Source: Bradyrhizobium genomosp. I (2014)
GTDB lineage: Bacteria > Pseudomonadota > Alphaproteobacteria > Rhizobiales > Xanthobacteraceae
Assembly (NCBI RefSeq): GCF_000261685.1
Contig: NZ_AJQE01000144.1
Location: forward strand, 1 to 64,000
Direction of reading: 5' to 3'
DNA: 64,000 nt
Shown piece by piece: positions 11,183 to 19,864 of the stretch. The position numbers and the translations under genes were made by a program. The number at the start of each line of letters is the position of its first letter. The stretch's first letter is position 1. The notes below the pieces were generated by a model. The model did no database searches, was not told the DNA's origin, and worked only from the letters and a program-made list of their open reading frames with translations.

Positions 11183-11929
11183 ATGCAAGAAAGCAAAGTC
11201 ATCATCATCACGGGCGGCAGTTCCGGCATCGGTCGAGCCGCAGCTCTCCGTTTCGCCAGCCAAGGCGACAAGGTGCTCATCACCGGCCGTCGTGCCGGGC
11301 CTATTGAGAAGACGATGGCGGAGCATCAGAACATCGCGGGCCTGATTGCGGATACCGCTTCCGCAGAAGACGCCGAGCGGACCATCGCCGAGGCGATCGG
11401 TAAATGGGGCCGGCTGGACACGCTCGTCAACAACGCCGGCGCAGGAGCCATCCTTCCGTTGTCGGATGTTGCGGCCGAGCGGATCGCGGACATCTTTTCC
11501 GTTAATGTGGTCGGTCCGAGCCTGCTGGCCCGCGCCGCCCTTCCTCACCTGCAGGCAACGCGGGGCACCATCATCAACATTTCCTCGACGTTTGGTCACC
11601 GGCCGGCCGCGGGACTGTCCCACTACGCCGCAAGCAAGGCGGCGCTGGAGCACCTGACACGCTGCTGGGCGCTCGAGCTCGCGCCACTTGGAATAAGGGT
11701 GAATGCGGTCGCGGCCGGCCCGACCGAATCCGGCGCCTTGACCGGAATGATGGGGCTGTCCGCGGAAGCGGCAGAAGCCGTCAAGGACGAAGAGCGCGCG
11801 CGAATTCCGCTCGGTCGGCGCGGCGTTCCCGACGACATCGCGCGATGGATCGTGCAGCTTGCAGGACCCGCCTCGCAATGGATGACGGGCCAAGTTCTCG
11901 CAGTCGATGGTGGCCTGGGACTGGCCTAG
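11183..11929 (+). CDS. Short-chain dehydrogenase/reductase
   Basis: Classical SDR of 248 residues using NAD(H) or NADP(H). GGSSGIGRAAALRF is the glycine-rich cofactor motif, NNAGAG the structural motif, and the catalytic Ser and YxxxK are in ISSTFGH and HYAASKAALEH. The C-terminus WMTGQVLAVDGGLGLA is typical. An Arg in the TGRRAG stretch after the second strand may favour NADP (inference). Last gene of the AraC-headed group; an intergenic palindrome follows. Substrate unknown. Confidence 0.9.
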   Translation: MQESKVIIITGGSSGIGRAAALRFASQGDKVLITGRRAGPIEKTMAEHQNIAGLIADTASAEDAERTIAEAIGKWGRLDTLVNNAGAGAILPLSDVAAERIADIFSVNVVGPSLLARAALPHLQATRGTIINISSTFGHRPAAGLSHYAASKAALEHLTRCWALELAPLGIRVNAVAAGPTESGALTGMMGLSAEAAEAVKDEERARIPLGRRGVPDDIARWIVQLAGPASQWMTGQVLAVDGGLGLA

Positions 11930-11933
11930 TTCA

Positions 11934-11982
11934 GAGCATGATCCGGAAAAGTATGCAGCGGCTTTCCGAAAAGATCATGCTC
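11934..11982. repeat. GAGCATGATC...GATCATGCTC palindromic repeat
   Basis: GAGCATGATC (11934-11943) and its exact reverse complement (11973-11982) enclose CGGAAA / TTTCCG inner arms. The element recurs in altered form at 14746-14791 and 37137-37211. It lies between the convergent SDR and TonB receptor genes. Confidence 0.75.
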
Positions 11983-12075
11983 GAAGAATGACCCGAAGCG
12001 CGACAACGAATCGTCCCTACCGCATCGCGCTTTGAGTCCTGCGCCGACATTGAATCCGCCGCGCTTCGTAGGCGC

Positions 12076-14550
12076 CTAGAACGTCACCCGCATCCCGGCA
12101 TAGAACGCGCGCGGCCGTGCCGGGCTCAGCGAACGCGGGTCGATGAAGTCGTTGCCGCCGTTGGTGAAGTTGGGCAAGGCCTCACGGTCGAAGAACTGGC
12201 CGTAGGTGACGTAGCGCTTGTCGAACACGTTGTCGACGCGGCCGTAGAGCTGGATGTTCTTCGTCACCTGGTAGGACGTGTGGAGATTGAACACCGTATA
12301 GGACGGCAGCTTCGCGAACTGGTTCGACTCGTCGCCGACGAGATATTGGCTGGAGACGAACAGCGCGTTGCCGCCGACCTTCCAGACGTCGGTCACGGCG
12401 TAATCGACGCCGACCTTGACGCGGTGGCGCGGGATCGCAGGGATCTGGTTGCCGGGTCTGACCTGGATGGTGTCAGTGGCGTCATCGGCGAACGGGCTTT
12501 CCGAGCCGAGTTCGAGCGGATCGAGGAAGCGCGCGTCGACGAAGGCGTAGCTGGCCTGGAATTGGAGCGTGGGCGACTTGATGTTGACCTCTGCTTCCAA
12601 CCCTTGCCGCCGTGTCCGGCCGACATTGGTGAAATAGCCAAAGCCCGTCCGCCCAACGACGGGCACCGCTACGATGTCGTCATAGTTGGTGGCGCGAAAG
12701 CCGCCGATTTTCCATCCGAGCGTGCCGATATTCAGCTCCTTTGTGCCGCGGAAGCCGGCCTCCACGGTCTTGGAGACGACCTGCTTCAACGGCGGGTCGG
12801 AAACAAGGAACGCCGCGATGAGACAGGGCCGGGCGGGATCCGCGCAGCCGAGCTCGAGCGGCGTCGGCACGCGGTTGGCCTCGGAATAGCCGGCATAAGC
12901 GGTCAATCCCGGCGTGATCTTGTAGGTCCCGCCGATCATCGGATTGAAGCGGGTAAAGGTGTGATCGCCGTTGAGCGCGGTCCCGAGTTGATCCTCCAGC
13001 GAGATCCGCGCCGCGTTGAAGCGGCCGCCGCCCGTGATGGCGAAGGCATCCGTGACGTTGAACGTGTCCATCGCGTAGAGACCGTTGTATTGATTGACGG
13101 TCCGCAACGAGGCGGGGCCGGCAACGGGGTCTACCGTGGGAGTCGCTCCCAGGAAGACACCGCTGCCGCTGACGACGTAGTTCTCGCCCATCGAGCCGAT
13201 CTCGGCGGTGGCGTTGTACCGCGTGACACTGGCGTCATAGGTTGCGCCCATCACGAAGCGGTTGTCGTGGCCGGACAGTTGATCGGTGTTGGTGGCCTGT
13301 CCCGACACGCCGAACGTGGTCGAACGTATCGAGCCCCGATCGATTTCGCCGAGGATCGTTCCCGGAGCAAAGGGGTTGGCAAGCTGCACGCCGCCCGCAC
13401 CGTTGGCGGGTGTGGTGTCGTCGCCAAAGCAGAGCAACGCCGGATCTGCACCGCACTCCTCCACGTCGGTCGGATTGCCGTCGACGACCTTCTGCTCGAA
13501 CCTGCGCACATGGGCGGTACCTTCGAGCGTCCAGGTCGGTGTCGCGTCGACCTTGCCGGTCAGGTTGAGATAACCGACGCGATTGGACGTGGTCTGCGGC
13601 GTGGTATAGGTCGCACCCCAATATTTGTCGAGCAGCTCGGCCGGAACGGTCGCGCTGGCGCCGAAATCGTTCTTGGCCACGCCCATATTGGCGTGGAATT
13701 CGCTGTCGCCCGCCCTGTAGCCGACGTCGCCGTAGAAGCGCCGTACGTCCGATTGAGAGAAATTGCGGAAGCCGTTGTCGTGCAAGCCTTCGAGCGCGGC
13801 ATAGACGGCGTAGTTCTTGTCGACCTGCTTGCCCCATTGCGCCGAGCCCTGGATGCGGCCGAACGACCCACCCATCATGTCGATCTCGGCGCCCTGATAG
13901 GTGAAGCCGTCCTTCATTTGCAAGTTGATCGCGCCGCCCAGCGCGTTGAGACCGAAGGCGGGGTTGTTGGTCACCAGCGTCACCGACCTGATCGCGGCGG
14001 TAGGGATCAGGTCCCAGTTGACCGCGTCCGAGAACGCCTCGTTGATACGGACACCGTTCTGATACACGGCAAGGCCCTGCGGCGTGCCGGTCACGGGGGA
14101 GGCGACGAAGCCGCGGAACTCGACATCGGGCGTGAACGGATTGCCCGTGACTTCGCTGATATTGACGCCCGGGATGTTGTCGCGCAGCGCATCTGACACG
14201 TTCAGCGAGCCCGTGCGCTTGATCTGGCTGGCATCAACGGCATTGATCGCCGACGGGACCTTGTCGACATCGAGACCCCTGCCCGTACCCGGCGCGGTGG
14301 GGTAGACATAGAGCCGGGTCCTGGGGGCGGCTGACCCCGGCGCTCCCACGCGCGCGACCGGTCGCACCGGCGCGGTGCGCCTCGCCGCCGAAGGCGGCGG
14401 CGCCGCCACCTCGACCGGCGGCAGGTTTTGGACGTTGGTCTCTTCGTCCTGAGCGGCCTCGGCAGGGCTCGCGAAAACCAACCCGGACACCAGCCCGGTC
14501 GAAACCGACGCCATCAACAAACGACGCTTGAACCAAAGACGCTCGCCCAT
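12076..14550 (-). CDS. TonB-dependent outer-membrane receptor (possible lanthanide receptor)
   Basis: An 824-residue receptor that would import a metal complex through the outer membrane using TonB energy. The start at 14550 has GGAAGG upstream and gives a signal peptide ending FASPAEAAQ. A Pro/Ala-rich linker (about 50-80) precedes the plug domain (VPSAINAVDASQIKRTG ... DNIPGVNISEV ... FRGFVASPVTGT), followed by a 22-strand barrel ending in FYAGMRVTF with C-terminal Phe. No iron-siderophore signature is decisive. A lanthanide role is inferred from the quinoprotein region downstream and from the analogy with LutH of Methylorubrum extorquens. The promoter region carries an array of TTCCCGA half-sites, and a two-component pair is adjacent. 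Confidence 0.85.
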   Translation of the reverse strand: MGERLWFKRRLLMASVSTGLVSGLVFASPAEAAQDEETNVQNLPPVEVAAPPPSAARRTAPVRPVARVGAPGSAAPRTRLYVYPTAPGTGRGLDVDKVPSAINAVDASQIKRTGSLNVSDALRDNIPGVNISEVTGNPFTPDVEFRGFVASPVTGTPQGLAVYQNGVRINEAFSDAVNWDLIPTAAIRSVTLVTNNPAFGLNALGGAINLQMKDGFTYQGAEIDMMGGSFGRIQGSAQWGKQVDKNYAVYAALEGLHDNGFRNFSQSDVRRFYGDVGYRAGDSEFHANMGVAKNDFGASATVPAELLDKYWGATYTTPQTTSNRVGYLNLTGKVDATPTWTLEGTAHVRRFEQKVVDGNPTDVEECGADPALLCFGDDTTPANGAGGVQLANPFAPGTILGEIDRGSIRSTTFGVSGQATNTDQLSGHDNRFVMGATYDASVTRYNATAEIGSMGENYVVSGSGVFLGATPTVDPVAGPASLRTVNQYNGLYAMDTFNVTDAFAITGGGRFNAARISLEDQLGTALNGDHTFTRFNPMIGGTYKITPGLTAYAGYSEANRVPTPLELGCADPARPCLIAAFLVSDPPLKQVVSKTVEAGFRGTKELNIGTLGWKIGGFRATNYDDIVAVPVVGRTGFGYFTNVGRTRRQGLEAEVNIKSPTLQFQASYAFVDARFLDPLELGSESPFADDATDTIQVRPGNQIPAIPRHRVKVGVDYAVTDVWKVGGNALFVSSQYLVGDESNQFAKLPSYTVFNLHTSYQVTKNIQLYGRVDNVFDKRYVTYGQFFDREALPNFTNGGNDFIDPRSLSPARPRAFYAGMRVTF

Positions 14551-14671
14551 CCCTGCCTTCCCATCCGTCACCACCGGCTGTTCTGATTTTCGCCGTTTGG
14601 TCGAGCGAGGAGTGTAATCTGGGGCCGTTCGCGCGCCAGCCACAAAAGGTCGGGCAGTATCCGCACCCGTT

Positions 14672-14702
14672 TTCCCGACAGAATCGGGAATTTTTCCCGA
14701 TT
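14672..14702. promoter_or_regulatory. Operator-like array of TTCCCGA half-sites
   Basis: TTCCCGA (14672-14678), TCGGGAA (14684-14690) and TTCCCGA (14694-14700) alternate in orientation with spacers of five and three bases. The second and third form the core of a perfect 8-base inverted repeat, AATCGGGA / TCCCGATT. It lies about 120-150 bases upstream of the TonB receptor start and about 100 bases past the kinase stop codon. No T-run follows on the minus strand, which argues against a terminator. Confidence 0.5.
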
Positions 14703-14745
14703 ATCCTCACGCCCGATGAGATCATCACGCTTCAGGTTAGTATTT

Positions 14746-14791
14746 GAGCATGACCGTCTCGGAAATCCGCCCACACCTTTCCGGATCATGC
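14746..14791. repeat. Degenerate GAGCATGA...GGATCATGC repeat
   Basis: GAGCATGA at the left and CCTTTCCGGATCATGC at the right form a diverged copy of the palindromic repeat at 11934-11982, located between the kinase and receptor genes. Confidence 0.5.
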
Positions 14792-14801
14792 CCCGGCGCG
14801 A

Positions 14802-16160
14802 TCAGGCAGAAGCGGTCGGAACCAGCGCTTCGACGGTCAATCCGGCATCGCCGGAGACGACGTTGAGCGTGCCGCCCAGCGCCAGGATCCGCTCGCGCAT
14901 GCCGACGAGGCCAAAGCCGAGCTTCTGCCCCGGCTCCATGCCGCGCCCGTTGTCGCTGACCCGCACCCGGGCGCAACCGCGGCCGTCGTGAGCCATCTGC
15001 TCCACCGGCTCGATGACGACGTTGACCGAGGTCGCACCGGCGTGGCGGAAGACATTGGTGAGCGCCTCCTGCACGATACGATAGATGGTGAGATCGGCGG
15101 TCTCGCCGGTCGGCCCGAGCGCCGGCGAGATCACGGTCTCGATAGCGACGTCGGGATGCGACTCCCGCCACAGCCGCGACAGGGATTCGAGCGCCTTGCG
15201 CAGGCCGAGCTCGGCAAGGCCCACGGGCCGAAGGCGCTCCAGCACACGGCGGTTGAATTGCTGGAGTGCATTGATCTGCTCCAGCATGGCGCTGCCGTGT
15301 TTTCGCACGGCATCCGCGCTCGGGTCGCGCCCGTCCGCCTGCTTCGCCAGCGCGCTCGCATGCGCGCGCAGCGAGAACAGGTAAGGCCCGAACTCGTCAT
15401 GAAGCTCGCGCGCAATCTCCTTGCGCTCGATGTCCTGAAGCGACACCGCACGCTCGGCAAGACGCCTCTTGTCCTCGACCGCCTCACCGAGCGTCGCGGC
15501 AAGGTGATTGAGCTTGGTGCAGATCGCGGCGAGTTCCGGCGCGCCCCCCGGCGCGACACGGGCATCGTAGCGTCCGCCTTCGAGCTTCCCCATTGCCTCC
15601 GCCAGCGACTCGAGCGGTGCCAGCGCCCGGCCGACCACGTTCGTCATGACCAGGAACAGCGCGAACGCGATCACCGAGCCGACCTCGAGCTGGGTCACGA
15701 TCCCGTCCCAGATCTCGGCGATCTCGTCGTCGGGATGCGAGGTGATCACGAGTGAGGCGGGCTTGCCGCGGATCGAGACCGGCACGCTGACCGCGGTCTG
15801 CTCGGGATGAACCAGGGCGACGAACCAGGCCGGCGGCGCGCGCGTGTCGGCGTCGGCGTCAAGCCGGGGGGGCGTCAGCGGATGGCCGCCGGCGTCCCGA
15901 AGCGTGATGCTGACATGGCGCAGGCGGCTGAGATCGCGCGCGATCTGGTTGAGCCTGGCATCCGGATCGGGGGCCTCGTTGAGATCCGCCACGATCATCT
16001 CGATGAACTCGCGGGCAAGGCGGATCACGCTCTGGTCCTCGGCCTGCACGCGCGGCCCGGCCTCCGCGACCTGGCGGCCGATATTGACGGCGAGCCCCAG
16101 CGCCAGCAGCAGCGCCAGCAAGAGGTTGATGCGTCCGCGCAAGGATAAATTCTGCCACAT
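14802..16160 (-). CDS. NarL-type sensor histidine kinase
   Basis: A 452-residue inner-membrane kinase. Residues about 10-27 form a first membrane helix (INLLLALLLALGLAVNIG). A periplasmic sensor domain of about 130 residues is followed by a second helix (SVIAFALFLVMTNVV) and a HAMP-like segment. The HisKA_3 dimerisation box has phospho-acceptor His in IARELHDEFGPYL, and the ATPase domain shows TIYRIVQEALTN, RVSDNGRGM and FGLVGMRERI. The partner is the divergent response regulator. Start 16160 is chosen to begin just before the first helix; its ribosome site (GAGG) is rather distant, and an upstream ATG would overlap the regulator's leader. The signal sensed is unknown. Confidence 0.88.
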   Translation of the reverse strand: MWQNLSLRGRINLLLALLLALGLAVNIGRQVAEAGPRVQAEDQSVIRLAREFIEMIVADLNEAPDPDARLNQIARDLSRLRHVSITLRDAGGHPLTPPRLDADADTRAPPAWFVALVHPEQTAVSVPVSIRGKPASLVITSHPDDEIAEIWDGIVTQLEVGSVIAFALFLVMTNVVGRALAPLESLAEAMGKLEGGRYDARVAPGGAPELAAICTKLNHLAATLGEAVEDKRRLAERAVSLQDIERKEIARELHDEFGPYLFSLRAHASALAKQADGRDPSADAVRKHGSAMLEQINALQQFNRRVLERLRPVGLAELGLRKALESLSRLWRESHPDVAIETVISPALGPTGETADLTIYRIVQEALTNVFRHAGATSVNVVIEPVEQMAHDGRGCARVRVSDNGRGMEPGQKLGFGLVGMRERILALGGTLNVVSGDAGLTVEALVPTASA

Positions 16161-16350
16161 TGGTATCGCCCGTACCTCGCGAAGGATGCCCGCGCCTGTC
16201 CGATGACGTTGACAGAGGCGAAGCGCCCGATATCTAATCGGAAGCGTACAGCAATTCCGGCCGGGTTGCATGAAGCCACATGAGACACACGCGTCTTGCC
16301 TGGCAGCTCATGCGGCGCAGAACAGGCCGAGGCTGTCGCGGGGAACGCCT

Positions 16351-16971
16351 ATGCGCATTCTGATCGTCGACGATCATCCCATCGTCGCCTCCGGCTGCCG
16401 TGCCGTGCTGGCGGACGAAGGCGAGGTCGAGATTTTGGAGGCCGCCGACGCAGAAGACGGCGAGTGCGTCTTCATCGTCGAACGCCCCGACCTCTGCATC
16501 ATCGACATCAATCTGCCGACCGTCTCCGGATTCGAGCTGGCACGCCGCATCCTCGAGCGCGCACCGGAGGCGCGTATCATCATGTTCAGCATGAACGACG
16601 ATCCTGCTTTCGCCGCGCGCGCGATCGAGTGCGGCGCCAAGGGCTACGTTTCCAAGACCGGCGATCCCCACGACCTCGTCGAGGCGATCCGCGCCGTCGG
16701 CGGCGGCGGCACGTACCTTCCGACCGCGATCGCGCGCAGCATCGCCTTTGCGGGGCCGACGCTGGCGCAAAGCCCGCTGTCGAAGCTGAACGCGCGCGAA
16801 ATGGAGATCCTGCGGCTGCTCAGCGCCGGCAAGAGCCTGTCCGAGATAGCCTGGCTGGTGCAATCGTCCTACAAGACGGTGGCCAATACCTCGTCCATCA
16901 TGCGCCAGAAGCTCGGGGTGAAAACCTCGGTCGAGCTGGTGCGGCTGGCGATCGACAGCGGCGTCGCCTGA
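16351..16971 (+). CDS. LuxR/NarL-family response regulator
   Basis: A 206-residue regulator: receiver domain 1-120 with acidic pair VDDHP, phospho-acceptor Asp52 in CIIDINLPTVSG and the conserved Lys in GYVSKTG. The C-terminal LuxR helix-turn-helix is LNAREMEILRLLSAGKS ... YKTVANTSSIMRQKLGVK. An ATG 27 codons upstream is in frame but the receiver begins at MRILIVDDHP, which has GGGGAACG in front. Transcribed divergently from the kinase with 190 bases between starts. The helix that usually reads STVKTHVSNI is altered (SSYKTVANTSSI). Plausible targets are the TonB receptor or quinoprotein genes (inference). Confidence 0.9.
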   Translation: MRILIVDDHPIVASGCRAVLADEGEVEILEAADAEDGECVFIVERPDLCIIDINLPTVSGFELARRILERAPEARIIMFSMNDDPAFAARAIECGAKGYVSKTGDPHDLVEAIRAVGGGGTYLPTAIARSIAFAGPTLAQSPLSKLNAREMEILRLLSAGKSLSEIAWLVQSSYKTVANTSSIMRQKLGVKTSVELVRLAIDSGVA

Positions 16972-17041
16972 CGACGCCACAAAATTCGGTCACACAAGCG
17001 TTGCAATGTTGGTGTGGTGAGATGCCACGGAGCTCTAGGGC

Positions 17042-17887
17042 ATGACGATCCAGACTGTCTCGACGAATAAATCCTATGGCGGCGTGCAGGGCGTCTATCG
17101 CCATGCAAGCCAGGCGACCGGAACCGACATGGTGTTCTCGGTCTACGTTCCGCCGCACGCGAACGACGCCAGGCTGCCCGTGGTCTGGTACCTCTCCGGG
17201 CTCACCTGCACGCATGCCAATGTCACGGAGAAGGGCGAATTCCGCAAAGCCTGCGCCGAGCTCGGCCTGATCTTCGTCGCGCCCGACACCTCACCGCGCG
17301 GGCCGGACGTGCCGGGTGACGCCAACAACGCCTATGATTTCGGCTTAGGGGCCGGCTTCTATGTCGACGCGACGCAAGAACCGTTCGCGCGCAACTATCG
17401 GATGTGGAGCTACGTCACCGACGAGCTGCCCAAGCTGGTCGCCGAGAACTTTCCAGTCGACGCCAAGCGGCAATCGGTGATGGGACACTCGATGGGCGGC
17501 CACGGTGCGCTGACGGTGGCGCTGCGCAACCCGCACCGGTTTCGCGCTGCGAGCGCGTTTGCGCCGATCGTGGCGCCCTCGCAGGTGCCCTGGGGCATCA
17601 AGGCCCTGACCGGCTATCTCGGACCGAACAAAGATGCCTGGCGCAACCACGATACGGTGGCGCTGATCGAGGACGGTGCGAAATTTTCGGGCTTCCTGGT
17701 CGACTATGGCGATGCCGACAATTTCTTGAAGGAGCAGCTCAAGCCGGAGCTGCTGCAGGAGGCCTGCACCAAGACCAACATCCCGCTGACGCTGCGGCGG
17801 CAGGCGGGATACGACCACAGTTATTATTTCATCTCGACATTCATGAGCGACCACTTGCACTGGCATGCGGCAAGATTGACGGCGTGA
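17042..17887 (+). CDS. fghA: S-formylglutathione hydrolase
   Basis: Esterase-D type alpha/beta hydrolase of 281 residues that splits S-formylglutathione to formate and glutathione, the last step of glutathione-dependent formaldehyde oxidation. The nucleophile Ser150 sits in GHSMGGHGAL. LSGLTCTHAN and the segment PDTSPRG are hallmarks of the family, and the catalytic His is in GYDHSYYFI near the C-terminus. The upstream enzymes Gfa and FlhA are encoded 24 kb away in the xoxF operon. It is convergent with the DUF3280 gene, the two being separated by a palindromic repeat. Confidence 0.95.
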   Translation: MTIQTVSTNKSYGGVQGVYRHASQATGTDMVFSVYVPPHANDARLPVVWYLSGLTCTHANVTEKGEFRKACAELGLIFVAPDTSPRGPDVPGDANNAYDFGLGAGFYVDATQEPFARNYRMWSYVTDELPKLVAENFPVDAKRQSVMGHSMGGHGALTVALRNPHRFRAASAFAPIVAPSQVPWGIKALTGYLGPNKDAWRNHDTVALIEDGAKFSGFLVDYGDADNFLKEQLKPELLQEACTKTNIPLTLRRQAGYDHSYYFISTFMSDHLHWHAARLTA

Positions 17888-17892
17888 TCTTA

Positions 17893-18040
17893 CGTCTCCC
17901 TCGCCCCGCTTGCGGGGAGAGGGTCGGGGTGAGGGGGACTCTCCACGCGGTCGGTCGCAGTTGGACTCGCGGAGACTCCCCCTCACCCGGAATTTGCTCC
18001 CGCAAATTCCGGCCTCTCCCCGCAAGCGGGGAGAGGCGAA
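17893..18040. repeat. Paired inverted repeats with CTCCCCGC/GCGGGGAG cores
   Basis: CGCCCCGCTTGCGGGGAGAGG followed by GGGTGAGGGGGA on the left is mirrored on the right by TCCCCCTCACCC and CCTCTCCCCGCAAGCGGGGAG, with an extra small hairpin GGAATTTGC/GCAAATTCC inside. It fills the gap between two convergent genes and may act as a two-way terminator. Confidence 0.7.
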
Positions 18041-18044
18041 GACC

Positions 18045-18614
18045 TCACGGTTTTCCGTAGTTCGGCGCCAGCAGGCGGTTGCGGATCAGATAGCTCATCG
18101 TGCGAGTCCAGGATTCGTCGCTGTTGCCGCGCATGTCGGCGCTGGCGACGGTGATCATGTTGCCGGTCTTCACGTCGCGCAAATAGATGTTGAGATTGAT
18201 GATCAGGTTCGAGACCTTCTGTACCAGGCCGGTAATCTCGAGCTCGGCGCCCAATTGTCCGGCGAGTTTGAGGTCGCAGCCGCCGCAGGCCTGTAAGTTT
18301 GCGTGACTGGCGGCGTCCCTGACCGGCGCGATATCGAGCACCTGGAACTTGCCTGACTCTGCCAGTTCCTTGCGCAGCTGCTCGCTAATGCGCTCGAGCC
18401 GCGCCTCCTCGGGCCTCGACCCATAGAACTCGCCGGGCAGGCTGGTGTCGATCAGCTCGAAATCGAACACTGCGAGTTTCGGCGGATCGGCAAGAGCGAC
18501 TGAACCCGTCAACAACAAGGCGGCGGGACAGATCAGCGCTCGCAGGATCGTGATTCCCGGCCTCGCGCGCGTGAGGACGAAATGCGGGGTTGCATGCCCT
18601 GACAAATTGGTCAT
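18045..18614 (-). CDS. DUF3280/DUF2380-type exported protein
   Basis: A 189-residue protein with signal peptide ending SVALADPP, then KLAVFDFELIDTSLPGEF and a body resembling DUF3280/DUF2380 proteins (LERISEQLRKELAESGKF, GQLGAELEITGLVQKVSN). It contains a CGGC pair (LQACGGCDLKL). Related proteins recur beside PQQ-dehydrogenase ABC operons, and here the gene is divergent from that operon with 60 bases between starts, so the two probably share a promoter region. The longer frame upstream to 19355 runs antisense through the binding-protein gene and is not real. Function unknown. Confidence 0.75.
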   Translation of the reverse strand: MTNLSGHATPHFVLTRARPGITILRALICPAALLLTGSVALADPPKLAVFDFELIDTSLPGEFYGSRPEEARLERISEQLRKELAESGKFQVLDIAPVRDAASHANLQACGGCDLKLAGQLGAELEITGLVQKVSNLIINLNIYLRDVKTGNMITVASADMRGNSDESWTRTMSYLIRNRLLAPNYGKP

Positions 18615-18674
18615 GCTTGAAGCAGAAACAATTCTCCAGCGGCGGTCAAGCCGGGGAGAACGCCTGGAGGAAAC

Positions 18675-19856
18675 ATGATCCGATGGCTGGTCGGCCTGAT
18701 CGGCTGGAGTCTTGCCGCAACGAGCGCACTCGCGGCCGACCCCGTCACGATCGGCGTCGGCTATCTCGGCGTCGCCGGCACCAGAGCGACTCTGTCGCTG
18801 GTCGAGCAGCCCGCGGAGAATGACGGCGTCGCGGGCGCGCGCCTCGCCATCGAAGACAACAACACCACGGGCAAATTCCTCAACCAACGCTTCACGCTGG
18901 AGGAGCGCCGCGTCAAGGAGGGCGAGGACGTCGTGCAGGCGGCGACCGACCTCGCCGCACGCAACGGCTTCATCGTCACCGACCTGCCGGCGGACGCGCT
19001 GTTGAAAGTCTCGGACGTCTTGCGCGAGCGCGGCACGCTGCTGTTCAATGCGGGGGCGATCGACGAACGGCTGCGCGAGGCCGATTGCCGCGCCAATGTG
19101 ATCCACACCGCGCCGACGCGCGCGATGCTGGCGGACGCGCTCGGCCAATATCTCGTTTGGAAAAAGTGGTCGCGCTGGCTGCTCGTGGTCGGCTCGCATG
19201 ACGAGGACAAGCTGTTTGCGGACGCGCTCCGGCGCACCGCCACGCGGTTCGGCGCCAAGATCGTGCAGGAGCGCACCTTCGAGGACAAGGGCGGCGCACG
19301 CCGCACCGATAGCGGCGTCACGCTGATCCAGCGGCAGATGCCGGTGTTCACACAACAGGCGCCGGCCTATGACGTGCTGGTCGCTGCCGACGAGAGTGAG
19401 GTGTTCGGCGCCTATCTACCCTATCGCACCTGGGATCCGCGGCCCGTCGCGGGCTCCGCCGGCCTCGTGCCACGCAGCTGGGACGCGGCGCAAGACCAGT
19501 GGGGCGCGATCCAGATGCAGAACCGCTTCTTCAAGCTGAATTCGCGGCGCATGACCGCGCTCGACATGCAGGCCTGGACCGCGGTGCGCATGATCGGCGA
19601 GGCTACCTCGCGCACCAATTCCGGGGACGTCAAGAAGGTCACCGACTTCATCAAGGGCCCGGATTTCTCGGTCGCCGCGTTCAAAGGCACGCGGCTGACC
19701 CTGCGCGACTGGAACCTGCAGCTGCGCCAGCCGATCCTGCTGGTCGACGGCCGCATGGTGGTGTCGGTGTCGCCGCAGGAGGGCTTCCTGCACCAGGTCT
19801 CCGAGCTCGATACGCTCGGATACGATCGCCCGGAGAGCAAATGCAAATTGAAGTGA
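18675..19856 (+). CDS. lutA: Periplasmic binding protein of the PQQ-associated ABC system (LutA-like)
   Basis: A 393-residue exported protein (signal MIRWLVGLIGWSLAATSALA) of the branched-chain-amino-acid-binding fold, matching the substrate-binding family found in PQQ-dependent alcohol dehydrogenase systems. In M. extorquens the corresponding ABC operon (lut) is needed for lanthanide uptake. First gene of a rightward operon: the next start is eight bases after its stop. The body has the two-lobe pattern (IGVGYLGVAGTRATL ... FIVTDLPADALLKV ... DVLVAADESEVFGAYLP). Whether it binds a lanthanide complex or another ligand cannot be seen here; the symbol is given by analogy. Confidence 0.8.
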   Translation: MIRWLVGLIGWSLAATSALAADPVTIGVGYLGVAGTRATLSLVEQPAENDGVAGARLAIEDNNTTGKFLNQRFTLEERRVKEGEDVVQAATDLAARNGFIVTDLPADALLKVSDVLRERGTLLFNAGAIDERLREADCRANVIHTAPTRAMLADALGQYLVWKKWSRWLLVVGSHDEDKLFADALRRTATRFGAKIVQERTFEDKGGARRTDSGVTLIQRQMPVFTQQAPAYDVLVAADESEVFGAYLPYRTWDPRPVAGSAGLVPRSWDAAQDQWGAIQMQNRFFKLNSRRMTALDMQAWTAVRMIGEATSRTNSGDVKKVTDFIKGPDFSVAAFKGTRLTLRDWNLQLRQPILLVDGRMVVSVSPQEGFLHQVSELDTLGYDRPESKCKLK

Positions 19857-19864
19857 GGACGCAG

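Noticed and set aside
12280..14196. 638-codon open frame on the plus strand across the TonB receptor gene
   Set aside because: It is the antisense shadow of a clear receptor gene; the product is rich in Arg, Gly, Asp and His in a pattern typical of reverse-frame GC-rich DNA, and there is no ribosome site or motif.
18615..19355. Extended N-terminus of the DUF3280 protein
   Set aside because: This part runs antisense through the binding-protein gene; the real start at 18614 gives a proper signal peptide.
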